Of a DNA stretch of 40,011 bases, positions 26,254 to 33,521 are shown piece after piece (positions within the stretch are counted from its first letter, which is position 1; every line of letters begins with the position of its first letter). The notes beneath the pieces were generated by a model, which searched no databases, was not told where the DNA came from, and was given only the letters and a program-made list of their open reading frames with translations. This stretch comes from an uncultured Prevotella sp. Its GTDB lineage: Bacteria > Bacteroidota > Bacteroidia > Bacteroidales > Bacteroidaceae. Location: NCBI GenBank assembly GCA_944319945.1, contig CALUFN010000021.1, positions 1-40,011 of the forward strand, written 5' to 3'. Position numbers and translations under genes: made by a program.

Positions 26254-26502
26254 ATGAGCAAGACTATCAGTTTACAGCAATCTGTAATGCAAGACGTCGT
26301 TTCGCTGATGAACGACAATGCCGCCATGAAGAAACTGCAGACGTTTCTCAAAGACTTGAAAAAGGAGAAAAAGAAGGAGGCCGACACGATAAGCAAGGAG
26401 GAGGTGCTTTATGACCTTAAGGAGGCTTTCGACGAGCTTAAGTTGGTGAAAGAAGGAGAAATAAGCCGCAGACCGGTAAAAGAATTGCTAAATGAACTTT
26501 GA
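26254..26502 (+). CDS. Putative type II antitoxin (RelB-like)
   Basis: The 82-residue, strongly charged and helical protein is predicted to be the antitoxin because it precedes a RelE/ParE-like toxin frame and overlaps that frame's ATG by 11 bases, the standard coupled arrangement. Residues 29-42 (KDLKKEKKKEADTI) are very Lys-rich; the C-terminal half (LYDLKEAFDELKLVKEGEI...ELLNEL) would wrap the toxin. I do not recognise a specific DNA-binding fold. The assignment depends mainly on context and on resemblance to small proteins that accompany this toxin type in Bacteroidetes. Confidence 0.65.
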   Translation: MSKTISLQQSVMQDVVSLMNDNAAMKKLQTFLKDLKKEKKKEADTISKEEVLYDLKEAFDELKLVKEGEISRRPVKELLNEL

Positions 26503-26829
26503 CATACATACTATTTCGCATTTCGACAAGCAGGTGAAAAACTTGCAAAGAAATACAAGTCGATAAAGAAAGACATAGCCGACTTCTGCCGGGAGCTGGC
26601 CTCCAACCCATACGTTGGCACAGACTTGGGCGGCGGCATGCGCAAGATACGCATGGCCATCAGCGACAAGGGCAAGGGCAAAAGCAGCGGCGCGCGCGTC
26701 ATCACTTATACGATTGAGATCGACGAGGAGAGCGGACGTGTGACGTTGCTCACCATTTACGACAAGAACGAGCAAGAGCCGATATCGGCGAAAGAGATAG
26801 CCGAGCTGATGGGCGAAGCCGGCCTATAG
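26492..26829 (+). pseudogene. RelE/ParE-family toxin, frameshifted in an A-run
   Basis: The ATG at 26492 overlaps the antitoxin stop and encodes MNFDIHTISHFDKQVKN before running to a stop in that frame. The -1 frame resumes exactly there with LAKKYKSIKKDIADF and continues to TAG 26829 through NPYVGTDLGGGMRKIRMAIS, KGKGKSSGARVITYTIE and LLTIYDKNEQEPISAKEI, the usual body of this RelE-like toxin. One more A in the run at 26536-26540 would give an intact protein of about 112 residues (VKKLAKKY). As read, the toxin is inactive. Whether this is a true mutation or a sequencing error cannot be told from the window. Confidence 0.72.
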
Positions 26830-26876
26830 GCCGCGACGGAGCCTATGAGGGCCTACGCCGCGCGTGGTCACGCCGC

Positions 26877-26986
26877 AAAGGGCGGCCTTCGGCGTCGTGA
26901 AAGGCCGCGTTTCATAAGATAAAAGGTTACCTTTTGCAAGTCAAAAGGTAACTTTTTATCATATCGTTGATTATCAATGAGTTACC
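26877..26986 (+). repeat. 22-nt tandem repeat element D (5 units)
   Basis: Units start at 26877, 26899, 26921, 26943 and 26965. Units 1-4 carry AAAGG...CCTTT-type dyads; unit 5 is the terminal type (GTTGATTATCAATGAGTTAC). Units 3 and 4 are reverse complements with one mismatch around a 5-base loop, and units 1 and 2 pair over GCGGCCTT/AAGGCCGC. It ends two bases before the stop codon of the minus-strand activase gene. The bases 26830-26876 are GC-rich without a recognisable feature. Confidence 0.78.
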
Positions 26987-26988
26987 AG

Positions 26989-29900
26989 TTACTTATCGCT
27001 ACGCTTCAAACTGTCGGTGAAGAGCAGCAGGCGGTTGGTCACGTTAACGTCGCTCACGCCGCTGTCGAAGTCGAGCGAGAGGATGTTCATGTCGGGGAAA
27101 AACGACTTTATCTTCTTCTCCATGCCCTTAGACACTATGTGGTTGGCTATGCAGCCGAAGGGCTGCAGACTTATCACGCTCCTCACTCCCTGGCGTGCGC
27201 ACGACATGATCTCGGCCGGCAGCAGCCAGCCTTCGCCGAACTGGGCGCTCAGGGTGATCACCTTGCGGGCCTCGGCGGCCTCGGCGAAGATGTCGTTGAA
27301 CGGCGTGAAGTAGCGGAAGGGGGAAGCCGCGTTGTTCACGCGGTCGACGCATTTGCGTATGCGCTTGTACATCATGCCGTAGACGAAGCCGGCCAACGAC
27401 CTGCGACAGAGATGCGCCTGCTCGTCGGTGCGCCTGTTGACGAAGCTCTGCATGAAGAAGTCTAAGAGCAACGGTGGCACTATCTCGACGCCCTGGGATA
27501 TGAGCCAGTCGGTCACGTTCTTCTGGGCGAATGGATTAAACTTTAGGAATATCTCGCCCACCACGCACACTTTGGGGCATCGGCGGTCGGTGCAGATGCG
27601 GTCGAACTCGGTGGCGGCCATCGTAAGATAGCTCACAAGGTCGTCGTGGCGGCCTTCGAGTATGAGGCTTTCGCCGGACTGCAGGTAGAGGTCGCGCAGC
27701 CTTGCGGCCTGCCCCGGCTCCTTCTCGCGGACCACCGAGGCGTAATAAAACTTGGCGATGCAGTCGCTGTAAAGTATCGAATGGAGAGCCACGGGCAGCA
27801 TCTTGCGCCAGTTGACGCGGAATCCGGGCTGCCTGTTCCTTATCGTACTGCCGAAGGTGAAGGCAATCACCGGCACTTCGGCATAGCCGGCGTCTACCAG
27901 CGCCTTCTTGATGAGTGCCACGTAGCTGCTCGCGCGGCACTGTCCGCCAGTCTGGGTCATGGCCACTGCCGTCTTAGCGGGGTCGTACTTGCCGCTCTTG
28001 AAGGCCTTCACTATGTCGCCCACGATGAGCGTCGCGGGGTAGCACACCTCGTTGTTGGCGTACTTCAGGCCCCATTCGCACGACTCGGTGTCGCTCAGCG
28101 GCAGGTTGTCTACGTCGTATCCGGCCACTCGCATGACGGCCGGTATGAGCGGAGAGATGAACGGCGTGAAGTAAGGCACGAGTATCTTGCGCCCGCGGCA
28201 GGCCTCGTCGAACGTCCGCGTGGTCTCAAACTCATGAATAGTTTTATCCTTTCCGCCGCCGTCTCCGGCTATCTTCAGGCTTTCGACGAGCGAGCGCACG
28301 CGCAGCTTCATCGAACCTATGTTGTTTATGTCGTCGAGCTTCAGCAGCGTGAGCACCCTGCCCCGGCGCGCCAGCATGTCGCGAACCTCGTCGGTGAGGA
28401 AGGCGTCGGGGCCGCAGCCGAACGACGTCATCTCGACGAACTCCATGCCTTCCTGCCCGGCACTCCACTTCGCCGCCTCCAATATCCGGTTGGGATAAGC
28501 CCATTGCGACAGGTAATGGGCGTCGGCCACAGGCACGTTCTTGCCGCGCACTATGTCGTCGGTCACTACGTAGATGCCCATGTCGGCCATCATGTCAGAC
28601 ACCTTGTGCTGTATCAGCATGTCGGTGTGGTAAGGCCGTCCGGCCAACAGTATGGTCAGCGCGCCTTGCCTGCGGGCCTCGCGATAGACGCTCTCGTCGT
28701 AGTCGGCGACGGCTTTCACGTAAGCGTCTTGCGCGCTTAGGGCGAGTCTGAAGGCGCCGGCCACGGTCTTTCCGTCTATCCCGAGCCGCCCGAGATACTC
28801 GCGACACTGCTTCAGGAGCAGGTCCTTGTCCTTGAAACTTATCGTTGGAGAGTCGATCGGAACGCCTCCGGCCTGCACGCTCTTCACCACTTCGGCGTAT
28901 CCGGTCACTATCGGACAGTTGTAGCTGTTTTGCTCCTTGCCCTGCCGTTCGTAAACTACGAAGGGCATGAACACGCGGTCAACGCCGCCGTCTACCAGCT
29001 CTTGCACGTGGCTGTGCACCAACTTGGCAGGGAAGCAGATGTTGTCTGACATCACCATGCAGGCGTTCTGCTCGTAAGCGGCGAACTTAGAGGGCGACGA
29101 AAGGCGCACGCCGATGCCGCAGGCGGTGAACAGCGCGTGCCAGAAGGGATAGTCCTCGTACATGTTAAGGCAGCGCGGTATGCCCACGGTGAGGCGCGGC
29201 GTGCCTTCAAGCGGCGGCCGGTCGAAGAGCAGCGAAGACTTACGCTCATAGGCGTTGACGCCCTTCGATGGGCGGTCGGAACCGCCGTTGCTGAACACAC
29301 GCTCGCATCTGTTGCCCGAGAAGTACTCCTGCCCGTTGCCGAAACGGTAGCGGACTACGAGGCAACTGTTGTCGCAGCCTTTGCAACGGAGCTGCTTCTG
29401 CGTGTAGCCGGCCTTCGCGAGCATGTCGCCGAGAGCCAAGCCGCCGCCCTGGTGGCGGCCGGCGTAAAGGGCGCAGCCGTATGCTCCCATCAGTTCGGGA
29501 GCGTTGCTGCGGGTCACTTCGGCACCCGTCAGCAGCTCGAGGGCGCGCACCACGGCGTCGTTTCTCATCGTGCCGCCCTGCACTACCACGTGTCCGCCGA
29601 GCTGCGAGGCGTCCCTCAGCTTAAGCACTTTATACAAACAGTTCTTCACCACCGAGTAAGCCAGGCCTGCGGCGATGTCGCCAACGGAGGCTCCTTCGCG
29701 CAACGCCTGCTTCACTTTCGAGTTCATGAACACCGTGCAGCGCGTGCCGAGGTCGCAAGGGGCGGCCGCGCGGCACGCGGCTTCGGCGAACTCGTGGGGC
29801 GTGTAGCCGAGAGTCTTGGCGAAGGTCTCGATGAACGAGCCGCAGCCCGACGAGCAGGCCTCGTTGATCTCGATGCAGTCTATCACGCCGCCGGTCACGA

Positions 29901-31242
29901 ATATGGCCTTCATGTCTTGCCCGCCGATGTCTAAGATGAAGGTGACGTCGGGGTCAAGGTGGCGCGCAGCCGTGTAGTGGGCTATGGTCTCGACGATGCC
30001 CGAGTCAAGCCTGAAGGCCGCCTTGATAAGGTCTTCGCCGTAGCCCGTAGAGCAGCTGCCTACCACGCGGAGGCTTACGCCGCGCCCGTCGCACTGCCGT
30101 TTCAGCTCGGCGAGGCCTTTCTCAACGGTTCCTATCGGGTCGCCGTTGTTGGGGTTGTAATATGAATAAAGTATGTTAAGGTCCTTGTCGGTGACGACTA
30201 TCTTGGTAGTGGTCGAGCCGGAATCTATTCCAAGAAACACGTCTTTTGTCAGTTGACCGGCAGACAAGCGACCGGCAGACACGGCCTCGTCGGTATTTTC
30301 GTCCGTTTGTCCGCTTGCCCCTTGTCCGCCCGAAATGCGTTCGCGCCACCGGGTGTATTCGTCTTCGTCGGCGAATATTGGCCGGAGAGCCGTGCCGCTG
30401 CGGTCGGCGGAAGCACGGCCGGCGGTCATTTCGGCAATTACTTCAGACAACTTGCGCGGCTTTTCGCCGTCCACTTCGGCAAGGGCGGCACCGAGCGCGG
30501 GCAGCAGAGTGCCGTCGGAGGGCAGTATGATGTCGGCGTCGGATAGCGAAAGATAGTCCTTGAAGGCCTTGCGCAGCGACGGCAGGAACGTCAGCGGACC
30601 GCCGCACATCAGCACGGGCGGCTCTATCCGACAGCCGTGGGCCAGCGTCACTACGGTCTGCACGGCCACGGCGTGGAGTATGGAGGCGGCGATATCGGCG
30701 CGGCTTACGTTCTTGGCGATAAGATTCTGTATGTCGGTCTTGCAGAATACGCCGCAACGCGAGGCTATGGGATACACCTGCGAGGCGCTCGCGGCGAGGC
30801 CGTCAAGCCGGTCGACGCCCACGTTGAGCAGCACGGCCATCTGATCGATGAAGGCTCCCGTGCCGCCGGCGCAGTTGCCGTTCATGCGCAAGTCGGCAGC
30901 GCGGCCGTCACGGAAGAACACCACCTTAGCGTCTTCTCCGCCGATGTCGATCAGCGAGCGCGTGGCCGGATAGTATCCCTGCACGGCTTTGGCGGCGGCC
31001 ACCACCTCCTGCACGAAGGGCAGGCCGCAACTCTCGGCGAAGCCCATGCCCACCGATCCGGTCATCCTTACGCCGGTCTCTACGTCGCCGATGCAGGCCG
31101 AAAGCCTGCCCAATATGCCGGCCGCCACGGCCTTAGCGTCGGCGTTGTGCCGCTCGTAGCGCGAGAACAAGACGCTTCCGTCGTCGCCTACGGCTACTAC
31201 CTTAGCCGTCGTAGAACCTATGTCGATACCTATCCTGATCAT
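26989..31242 (-). CDS. Giant acyl-CoA dehydratase activase-like protein (two ASKHA domains plus DUF2229/HgdB-like region)
   Basis: About 1,417 residues. The first ASKHA ATPase domain (IGIDIGSTTAKVVAVG at 3-18; DIGGEDAKVVFF; NGNCAGGTGAFID) is followed by an Ala/Gly-rich linker near 300-330. A second ASKHA domain follows (GIDSGSTTTKIVVTDKD; DIGGQDMKAIFV; NEACSSGCGSFIE, whose Cys residues fit the [4Fe-4S] ligands of HgdC/BadF-type activases). After it come a Cys-rich KGCDNSCLVVRYRF segment, a DUF2229-type region (VGIPRCLNMYEDYPFWHALF...DNICFPAKLVHSHV) and a C-terminal HgdB-like part. Activases inject an electron into 2-hydroxyacyl-CoA dehydratases by ATP hydrolysis. No dehydratase gene is nearby and the substrate is unknown. 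I start at ATG 31242 (MIRIGIDIG); a TTG two codons upstream is in frame. Confidence 0.88.
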   Translation of the reverse strand: MIRIGIDIGSTTAKVVAVGDDGSVLFSRYERHNADAKAVAAGILGRLSACIGDVETGVRMTGSVGMGFAESCGLPFVQEVVAAAKAVQGYYPATRSLIDIGGEDAKVVFFRDGRAADLRMNGNCAGGTGAFIDQMAVLLNVGVDRLDGLAASASQVYPIASRCGVFCKTDIQNLIAKNVSRADIAASILHAVAVQTVVTLAHGCRIEPPVLMCGGPLTFLPSLRKAFKDYLSLSDADIILPSDGTLLPALGAALAEVDGEKPRKLSEVIAEMTAGRASADRSGTALRPIFADEDEYTRWRERISGGQGASGQTDENTDEAVSAGRLSAGQLTKDVFLGIDSGSTTTKIVVTDKDLNILYSYYNPNNGDPIGTVEKGLAELKRQCDGRGVSLRVVGSCSTGYGEDLIKAAFRLDSGIVETIAHYTAARHLDPDVTFILDIGGQDMKAIFVTGGVIDCIEINEACSSGCGSFIETFAKTLGYTPHEFAEAACRAAAPCDLGTRCTVFMNSKVKQALREGASVGDIAAGLAYSVVKNCLYKVLKLRDASQLGGHVVVQGGTMRNDAVVRALELLTGAEVTRSNAPELMGAYGCALYAGRHQGGGLALGDMLAKAGYTQKQLRCKGCDNSCLVVRYRFGNGQEYFSGNRCERVFSNGGSDRPSKGVNAYERKSSLLFDRPPLEGTPRLTVGIPRCLNMYEDYPFWHALFTACGIGVRLSSPSKFAAYEQNACMVMSDNICFPAKLVHSHVQELVDGGVDRVFMPFVVYERQGKEQNSYNCPIVTGYAEVVKSVQAGGVPIDSPTISFKDKDLLLKQCREYLGRLGIDGKTVAGAFRLALSAQDAYVKAVADYDESVYREARRQGALTILLAGRPYHTDMLIQHKVSDMMADMGIYVVTDDIVRGKNVPVADAHYLSQWAYPNRILEAAKWSAGQEGMEFVEMTSFGCGPDAFLTDEVRDMLARRGRVLTLLKLDDINNIGSMKLRVRSLVESLKIAGDGGGKDKTIHEFETTRTFDEACRGRKILVPYFTPFISPLIPAVMRVAGYDVDNLPLSDTESCEWGLKYANNEVCYPATLIVGDIVKAFKSGKYDPAKTAVAMTQTGGQCRASSYVALIKKALVDAGYAEVPVIAFTFGSTIRNRQPGFRVNWRKMLPVALHSILYSDCIAKFYYASVVREKEPGQAARLRDLYLQSGESLILEGRHDDLVSYLTMAATEFDRICTDRRCPKVCVVGEIFLKFNPFAQKNVTDWLISQGVEIVPPLLLDFFMQSFVNRRTDEQAHLCRRSLAGFVYGMMYKRIRKCVDRVNNAASPFRYFTPFNDIFAEAAEARKVITLSAQFGEGWLLPAEIMSCARQGVRSVISLQPFGCIANHIVSKGMEKKIKSFFPDMNILSLDFDSGVSDVNVTNRLLLFTDSLKRSDK

Positions 31243-31274
31243 TAACAATACAACTGAATCACGTTTTACCGCTG

Positions 31275-31282
31275 CAAAGTTA
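31275..31282 (-). promoter_or_regulatory. Likely -7 element for the activase gene
   Basis: The minus strand reads TAACTTTG, matching TAnnTTTG, about 33 bases before the ATG at 31242. A consensus -33 TTTG was not seen at the usual distance. Confidence 0.5.
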
Positions 31283-31385
31283 CTAATTTACATTGTTACA
31301 ATATTATTTTTTAAAAATTAAAAATGTTCAAAAATCCACATTCATGTAGAATGACAGAGAAGTTGAAGGCGTTAAATAAATTAGA

Positions 31386-31439
31386 GAAGTTAAAGCCGAT
31401 AGCATTGCGTGATTCGGGCAATGCCTCGGCTTTAACTTC
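31386..31439 (-). repeat. Long hairpin built of GAAGTTAAAGCCG words downstream of gpmI
   Basis: 31386-31399 (GAAGTTAAAGCCGA) is an exact reverse complement of 31426-31439, and inside it GCATTGC pairs with GCAATGC, giving an interrupted stem of about 21 bp with an 8-9 base loop. It lies 100 bases past the gpmI stop and upstream of the activase promoter. It may act as a terminator or transcript 3' stabiliser for gpmI, although the following bases are only moderately T-rich. The rest of the 291-base gap shows a second loose inverted word (CCACATTCATGTAGAATGACA near 31336, GAATGTCAGCAAAGCCCACATTC near 31453). Confidence 0.55.
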
Positions 31440-31539
31440 CCTAAACTGCGTATGAATGTCAGCAAAGCCCACATTCATTACATTAATAATGTATGGCGGC
31501 TGTGGTCTCCCAGACCTCCCAAACCTCACAGCCCTCACA

Positions 31540-33063
31540 TCAAATATTATCCTCTATGAGGTTTTCGCCCGTCATGTCGGCAGGCTGCTCGAGGCCCATG
31601 ATGTGGAGTATCGACGGAGCCACGTCGGCCAGACGGCCGTTCTTCACCGTGGCGCTGTTGTTGTCGGTCACGTAGATGAAGGGCACGGGGTTGAGCGAGT
31701 GGGCCGTGTTAGGCGTGCCGTCGGCGTTGATCGCGTTGTCGGCGTTGCCGTGGTCGGCGATGATGATGGCCTCGTAGCCGTTGGCCTTAGCGGCCTCTAT
31801 CACGTCTTTCACGCAGTGGTCTACGGCCCACACGGCCTTAGCTATGGCGTGGTAGACGCCGGTGTGGCCCACCATGTCGCCGTTGGCGAAGTTCACCACG
31901 ATGAAGTCATACTCCTGCGTGTTGATGGCTCCCACCAGCTTGTCCTTCACCTCGTAAGCGCTCATCTCCGGCTTAAGGTCGTAAGTGGCCACTTTGGGCG
32001 ACGGCACGAGTATGCGGTCCTCGTTGTCGAAGGGAGCCTCACGGCCACCGTTGAAGAAGAACGTCACGTGTGCGTACTTCTCCGTCTCGGCCGTGTGCAG
32101 CTGCTTCTTGCCCTGCTTGCTCAGGTATTCGCCGAGAGTGTCTTGCACATTCTCTTTCGGGAACAGCACGTGCACGCCCTTGAACGACGCGTCGTAAGGC
32201 GTCATGCAGTAATACTGCAGGTCCTTTATTGTGTGCATACCCTCCTCGGGCATGTCCTGCTGGGTGAGCACCTGCGTAAGCTCCTTAGCGCGGTCGTTGC
32301 GGAAGTTGATGAATATCACCACGTCGCCCTCGCCTATGGTGCCGTCTACCGTAGAGTTGTTGATCGGCTTAACGAACTCGTCGGTCACGCCCTCGGCGTA
32401 GCTCTCCTCCATGGCGCGCACCATGTCGTCAGCCTGCTTGCCCTTGCCCTCCACGAGCAGATCGTAAGCCTCCTTCACGCGGTTCCAACGCTTGTCGCGG
32501 TCCATGGCGTAGAATCGGCCTACGATGCTGGCCACGTGGGCGCCGTTCTCGCGGCACACGTCCTCAAGGCTGCGTATGAAGCCCGCGCCGCTCTTCGGGT
32601 CGGTGTCGCGGCCGTCCATGAAGCAGTGCACGTAGACGTCCTTAAGGCCGTACTCCTTGCCTATCTCCACTAATTTAAAGAGGTGGTCGAGCGAAGAGTG
32701 CACTCCTCCGTCGCTGGTCAGGCCCATCAGGTGGAGCTTCTTGCCAGTCTTTTGGGCGTAGCCGTAGGCGTTGACTATTTCGGGATTCTTCAATATCGAG
32801 CCGTCCTTGCAGGCGCGGTTGATCTTCACGAGGTCTTGATACACTATGCGGCCTGCGCCGATGTTGAGGTGTCCCACCTCCGAGTTGCCCATCTGTCCGT
32901 CGGGCAGACCTACGTCTTCGCCCGAGGCCTGCAGCTGCGAGTGCGGGCTTACCGCGTTAAGATAATCAAGATAAGGAGTAGGCGTGTTGTAGATTACGTC
33001 GCCTTCGCCGTGTTTTCCGATACCCCATCCGTCGAGTATCATCAATAATGCTTTCTTTGCCAT
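31540..33063 (-). CDS. gpmI: 2,3-bisphosphoglycerate-independent phosphoglycerate mutase
   Basis: Interconverts 3- and 2-phosphoglycerate in glycolysis and gluconeogenesis with a two-metal (Mn2+) centre. The 507-residue protein belongs to the alkaline-phosphatase superfamily. It has the N-terminal metal site [10 protein letters not shown] (Asp11), the phosphoserine nucleophile Ser61 in [17 protein letters not shown], the substrate-binding stretch [14 protein letters not shown], and the C-terminal metal ligands in [16 protein letters not shown] and [12 protein letters not shown]. Length and motifs are complete. It appears monocistronic, with a strong promoter at 33091-33121 set in a duplicated repeat. 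Confidence 0.96.
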   Translation of the reverse strand: MAKKALLMILDGWGIGKHGEGDVIYNTPTPYLDYLNAVSPHSQLQASGEDVGLPDGQMGNSEVGHLNIGAGRIVYQDLVKINRACKDGSILKNPEIVNAYGYAQKTGKKLHLMGLTSDGGVHSSLDHLFKLVEIGKEYGLKDVYVHCFMDGRDTDPKSGAGFIRSLEDVCRENGAHVASIVGRFYAMDRDKRWNRVKEAYDLLVEGKGKQADDMVRAMEESYAEGVTDEFVKPINNSTVDGTIGEGDVVIFINFRNDRAKELTQVLTQQDMPEEGMHTIKDLQYYCMTPYDASFKGVHVLFPKENVQDTLGEYLSKQGKKQLHTAETEKYAHVTFFFNGGREAPFDNEDRILVPSPKVATYDLKPEMSAYEVKDKLVGAINTQEYDFIVVNFANGDMVGHTGVYHAIAKAVWAVDHCVKDVIEAAKANGYEAIIIADHGNADNAINADGTPNTAHSLNPVPFIYVTDNNSATVKNGRLADVAPSILHIMGLEQPADMTGENLIEDNI

Positions 33064-33090
33064 AATCTTTTAAATATAAAAAACCTGATG

Positions 33091-33121
33091 CAAAGTTAGT
33101 GCAAGTCGAGCGAAATGCAAA
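33091..33121 (-). promoter_or_regulatory. gpmI promoter inside a repeated element
   Basis: On the minus strand the -33 TTTG (33121-33118) and TAACTTTG (33098-33091) are separated by exactly 19 bases, a perfect Bacteroidetes promoter. The leader to ATG 33063 is about 20 bases. The spacer contains TTCGCTCGACTTGCAC, which is repeated in the upstream copy. Confidence 0.75.
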
Positions 33122-33258
33122 ATAAATGTGCGTGAAACGCACATTTATTTTCATTTCCGAGACGCAGCCTGACTTATGTAAAGTTAGTGCAAGTCGAGCG
33201 AATTGAAAATCGCCGTCAGGCAAATGCAAAATAAATGCGAGAGAAACGAGCATTTATT
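33092..33258 (-). repeat. Tandemly duplicated promoter-bearing repeat upstream of gpmI
   Basis: A 23-bp block at 33092-33114 is repeated exactly at 33181-33203, and a 16-bp block at 33113-33128 is repeated exactly at 33223-33238. In the distal copy about 21 extra bases separate the blocks and the -7 box is changed to TAACTTTA, so the proximal copy should be the active promoter. Each copy ends in a hairpin: the proximal one is a perfect 15-bp stem, 33119-33133 with 33137-33151, and the distal one is a 10-bp stem around 33229-33258. Confidence 0.7.
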
Positions 33259-33350
33259 TAAAGGTAAAAAGGTAAAGAAATCTCTACACATTGGTTGGGA
33301 TTTTCATAAAAGGCGAAGGAGGCAAGACAAGCATTTTACGTTGCCTATAC

Positions 33351-33438
33351 AAAAGGTTACCTTTCGGCGTGCGAAAGGTAACCTTTTACGGCATGAAAGG
33401 CCGCCTTTTGCGGCGCAAAAGGCGGCCTTTCGGAATTG
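33351..33438 (+). repeat. 22-nt tandem repeat element E (4 units)
   Basis: Units start at 33351, 33373, 33395 and 33417. It is the best-preserved copy. Units 1 and 2 form a perfect 16-bp stem with a 5-base loop (core GGTTACC against GGTAACC). Units 3 and 4 form a perfect 17-bp stem with a 3-base loop (core GGCCGCC against GGCGGCC). The GATTATCA terminal unit is missing; a rho-independent terminator of the neighbouring lipoprotein gene occupies the next bases. Confidence 0.8.
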
Positions 33439-33445
33439 GGCCGGC

Positions 33446-33484
33446 AAAAAGAAATCCCGCAACGGGCCGTTCGACCGTTGCGGG
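33446..33484 (-). terminator. Rho-independent terminator of the SusCD-lipoprotein operon
   Basis: On the minus strand a perfect 10-bp stem CCCGCAACGG/CCGTTGCGGG (33484-33475 with 33465-33456), with a 9-base loop, is followed by ATTTCTTTTT. It lies 38 bases past the stop of the last gene. Confidence 0.8.
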
Positions 33485-33521
33485 ACGTTCTTTTATCATT
33501 GTCAGCCTTGCCGACTGCGGA

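Noticed and set aside
26534-26542. Programmed -1 frameshift in the toxin
   Set aside because: The in-phase heptamer is G_AAA_AAC, which does not allow good P-site re-pairing; a one-base loss is simpler than recoding.
31386-31439. Long hairpin as a confident rho-independent terminator of gpmI
   Set aside because: The stem is strong but no uninterrupted T-run follows, and the same words occur elsewhere as repeats, so it is listed as a repeat only.
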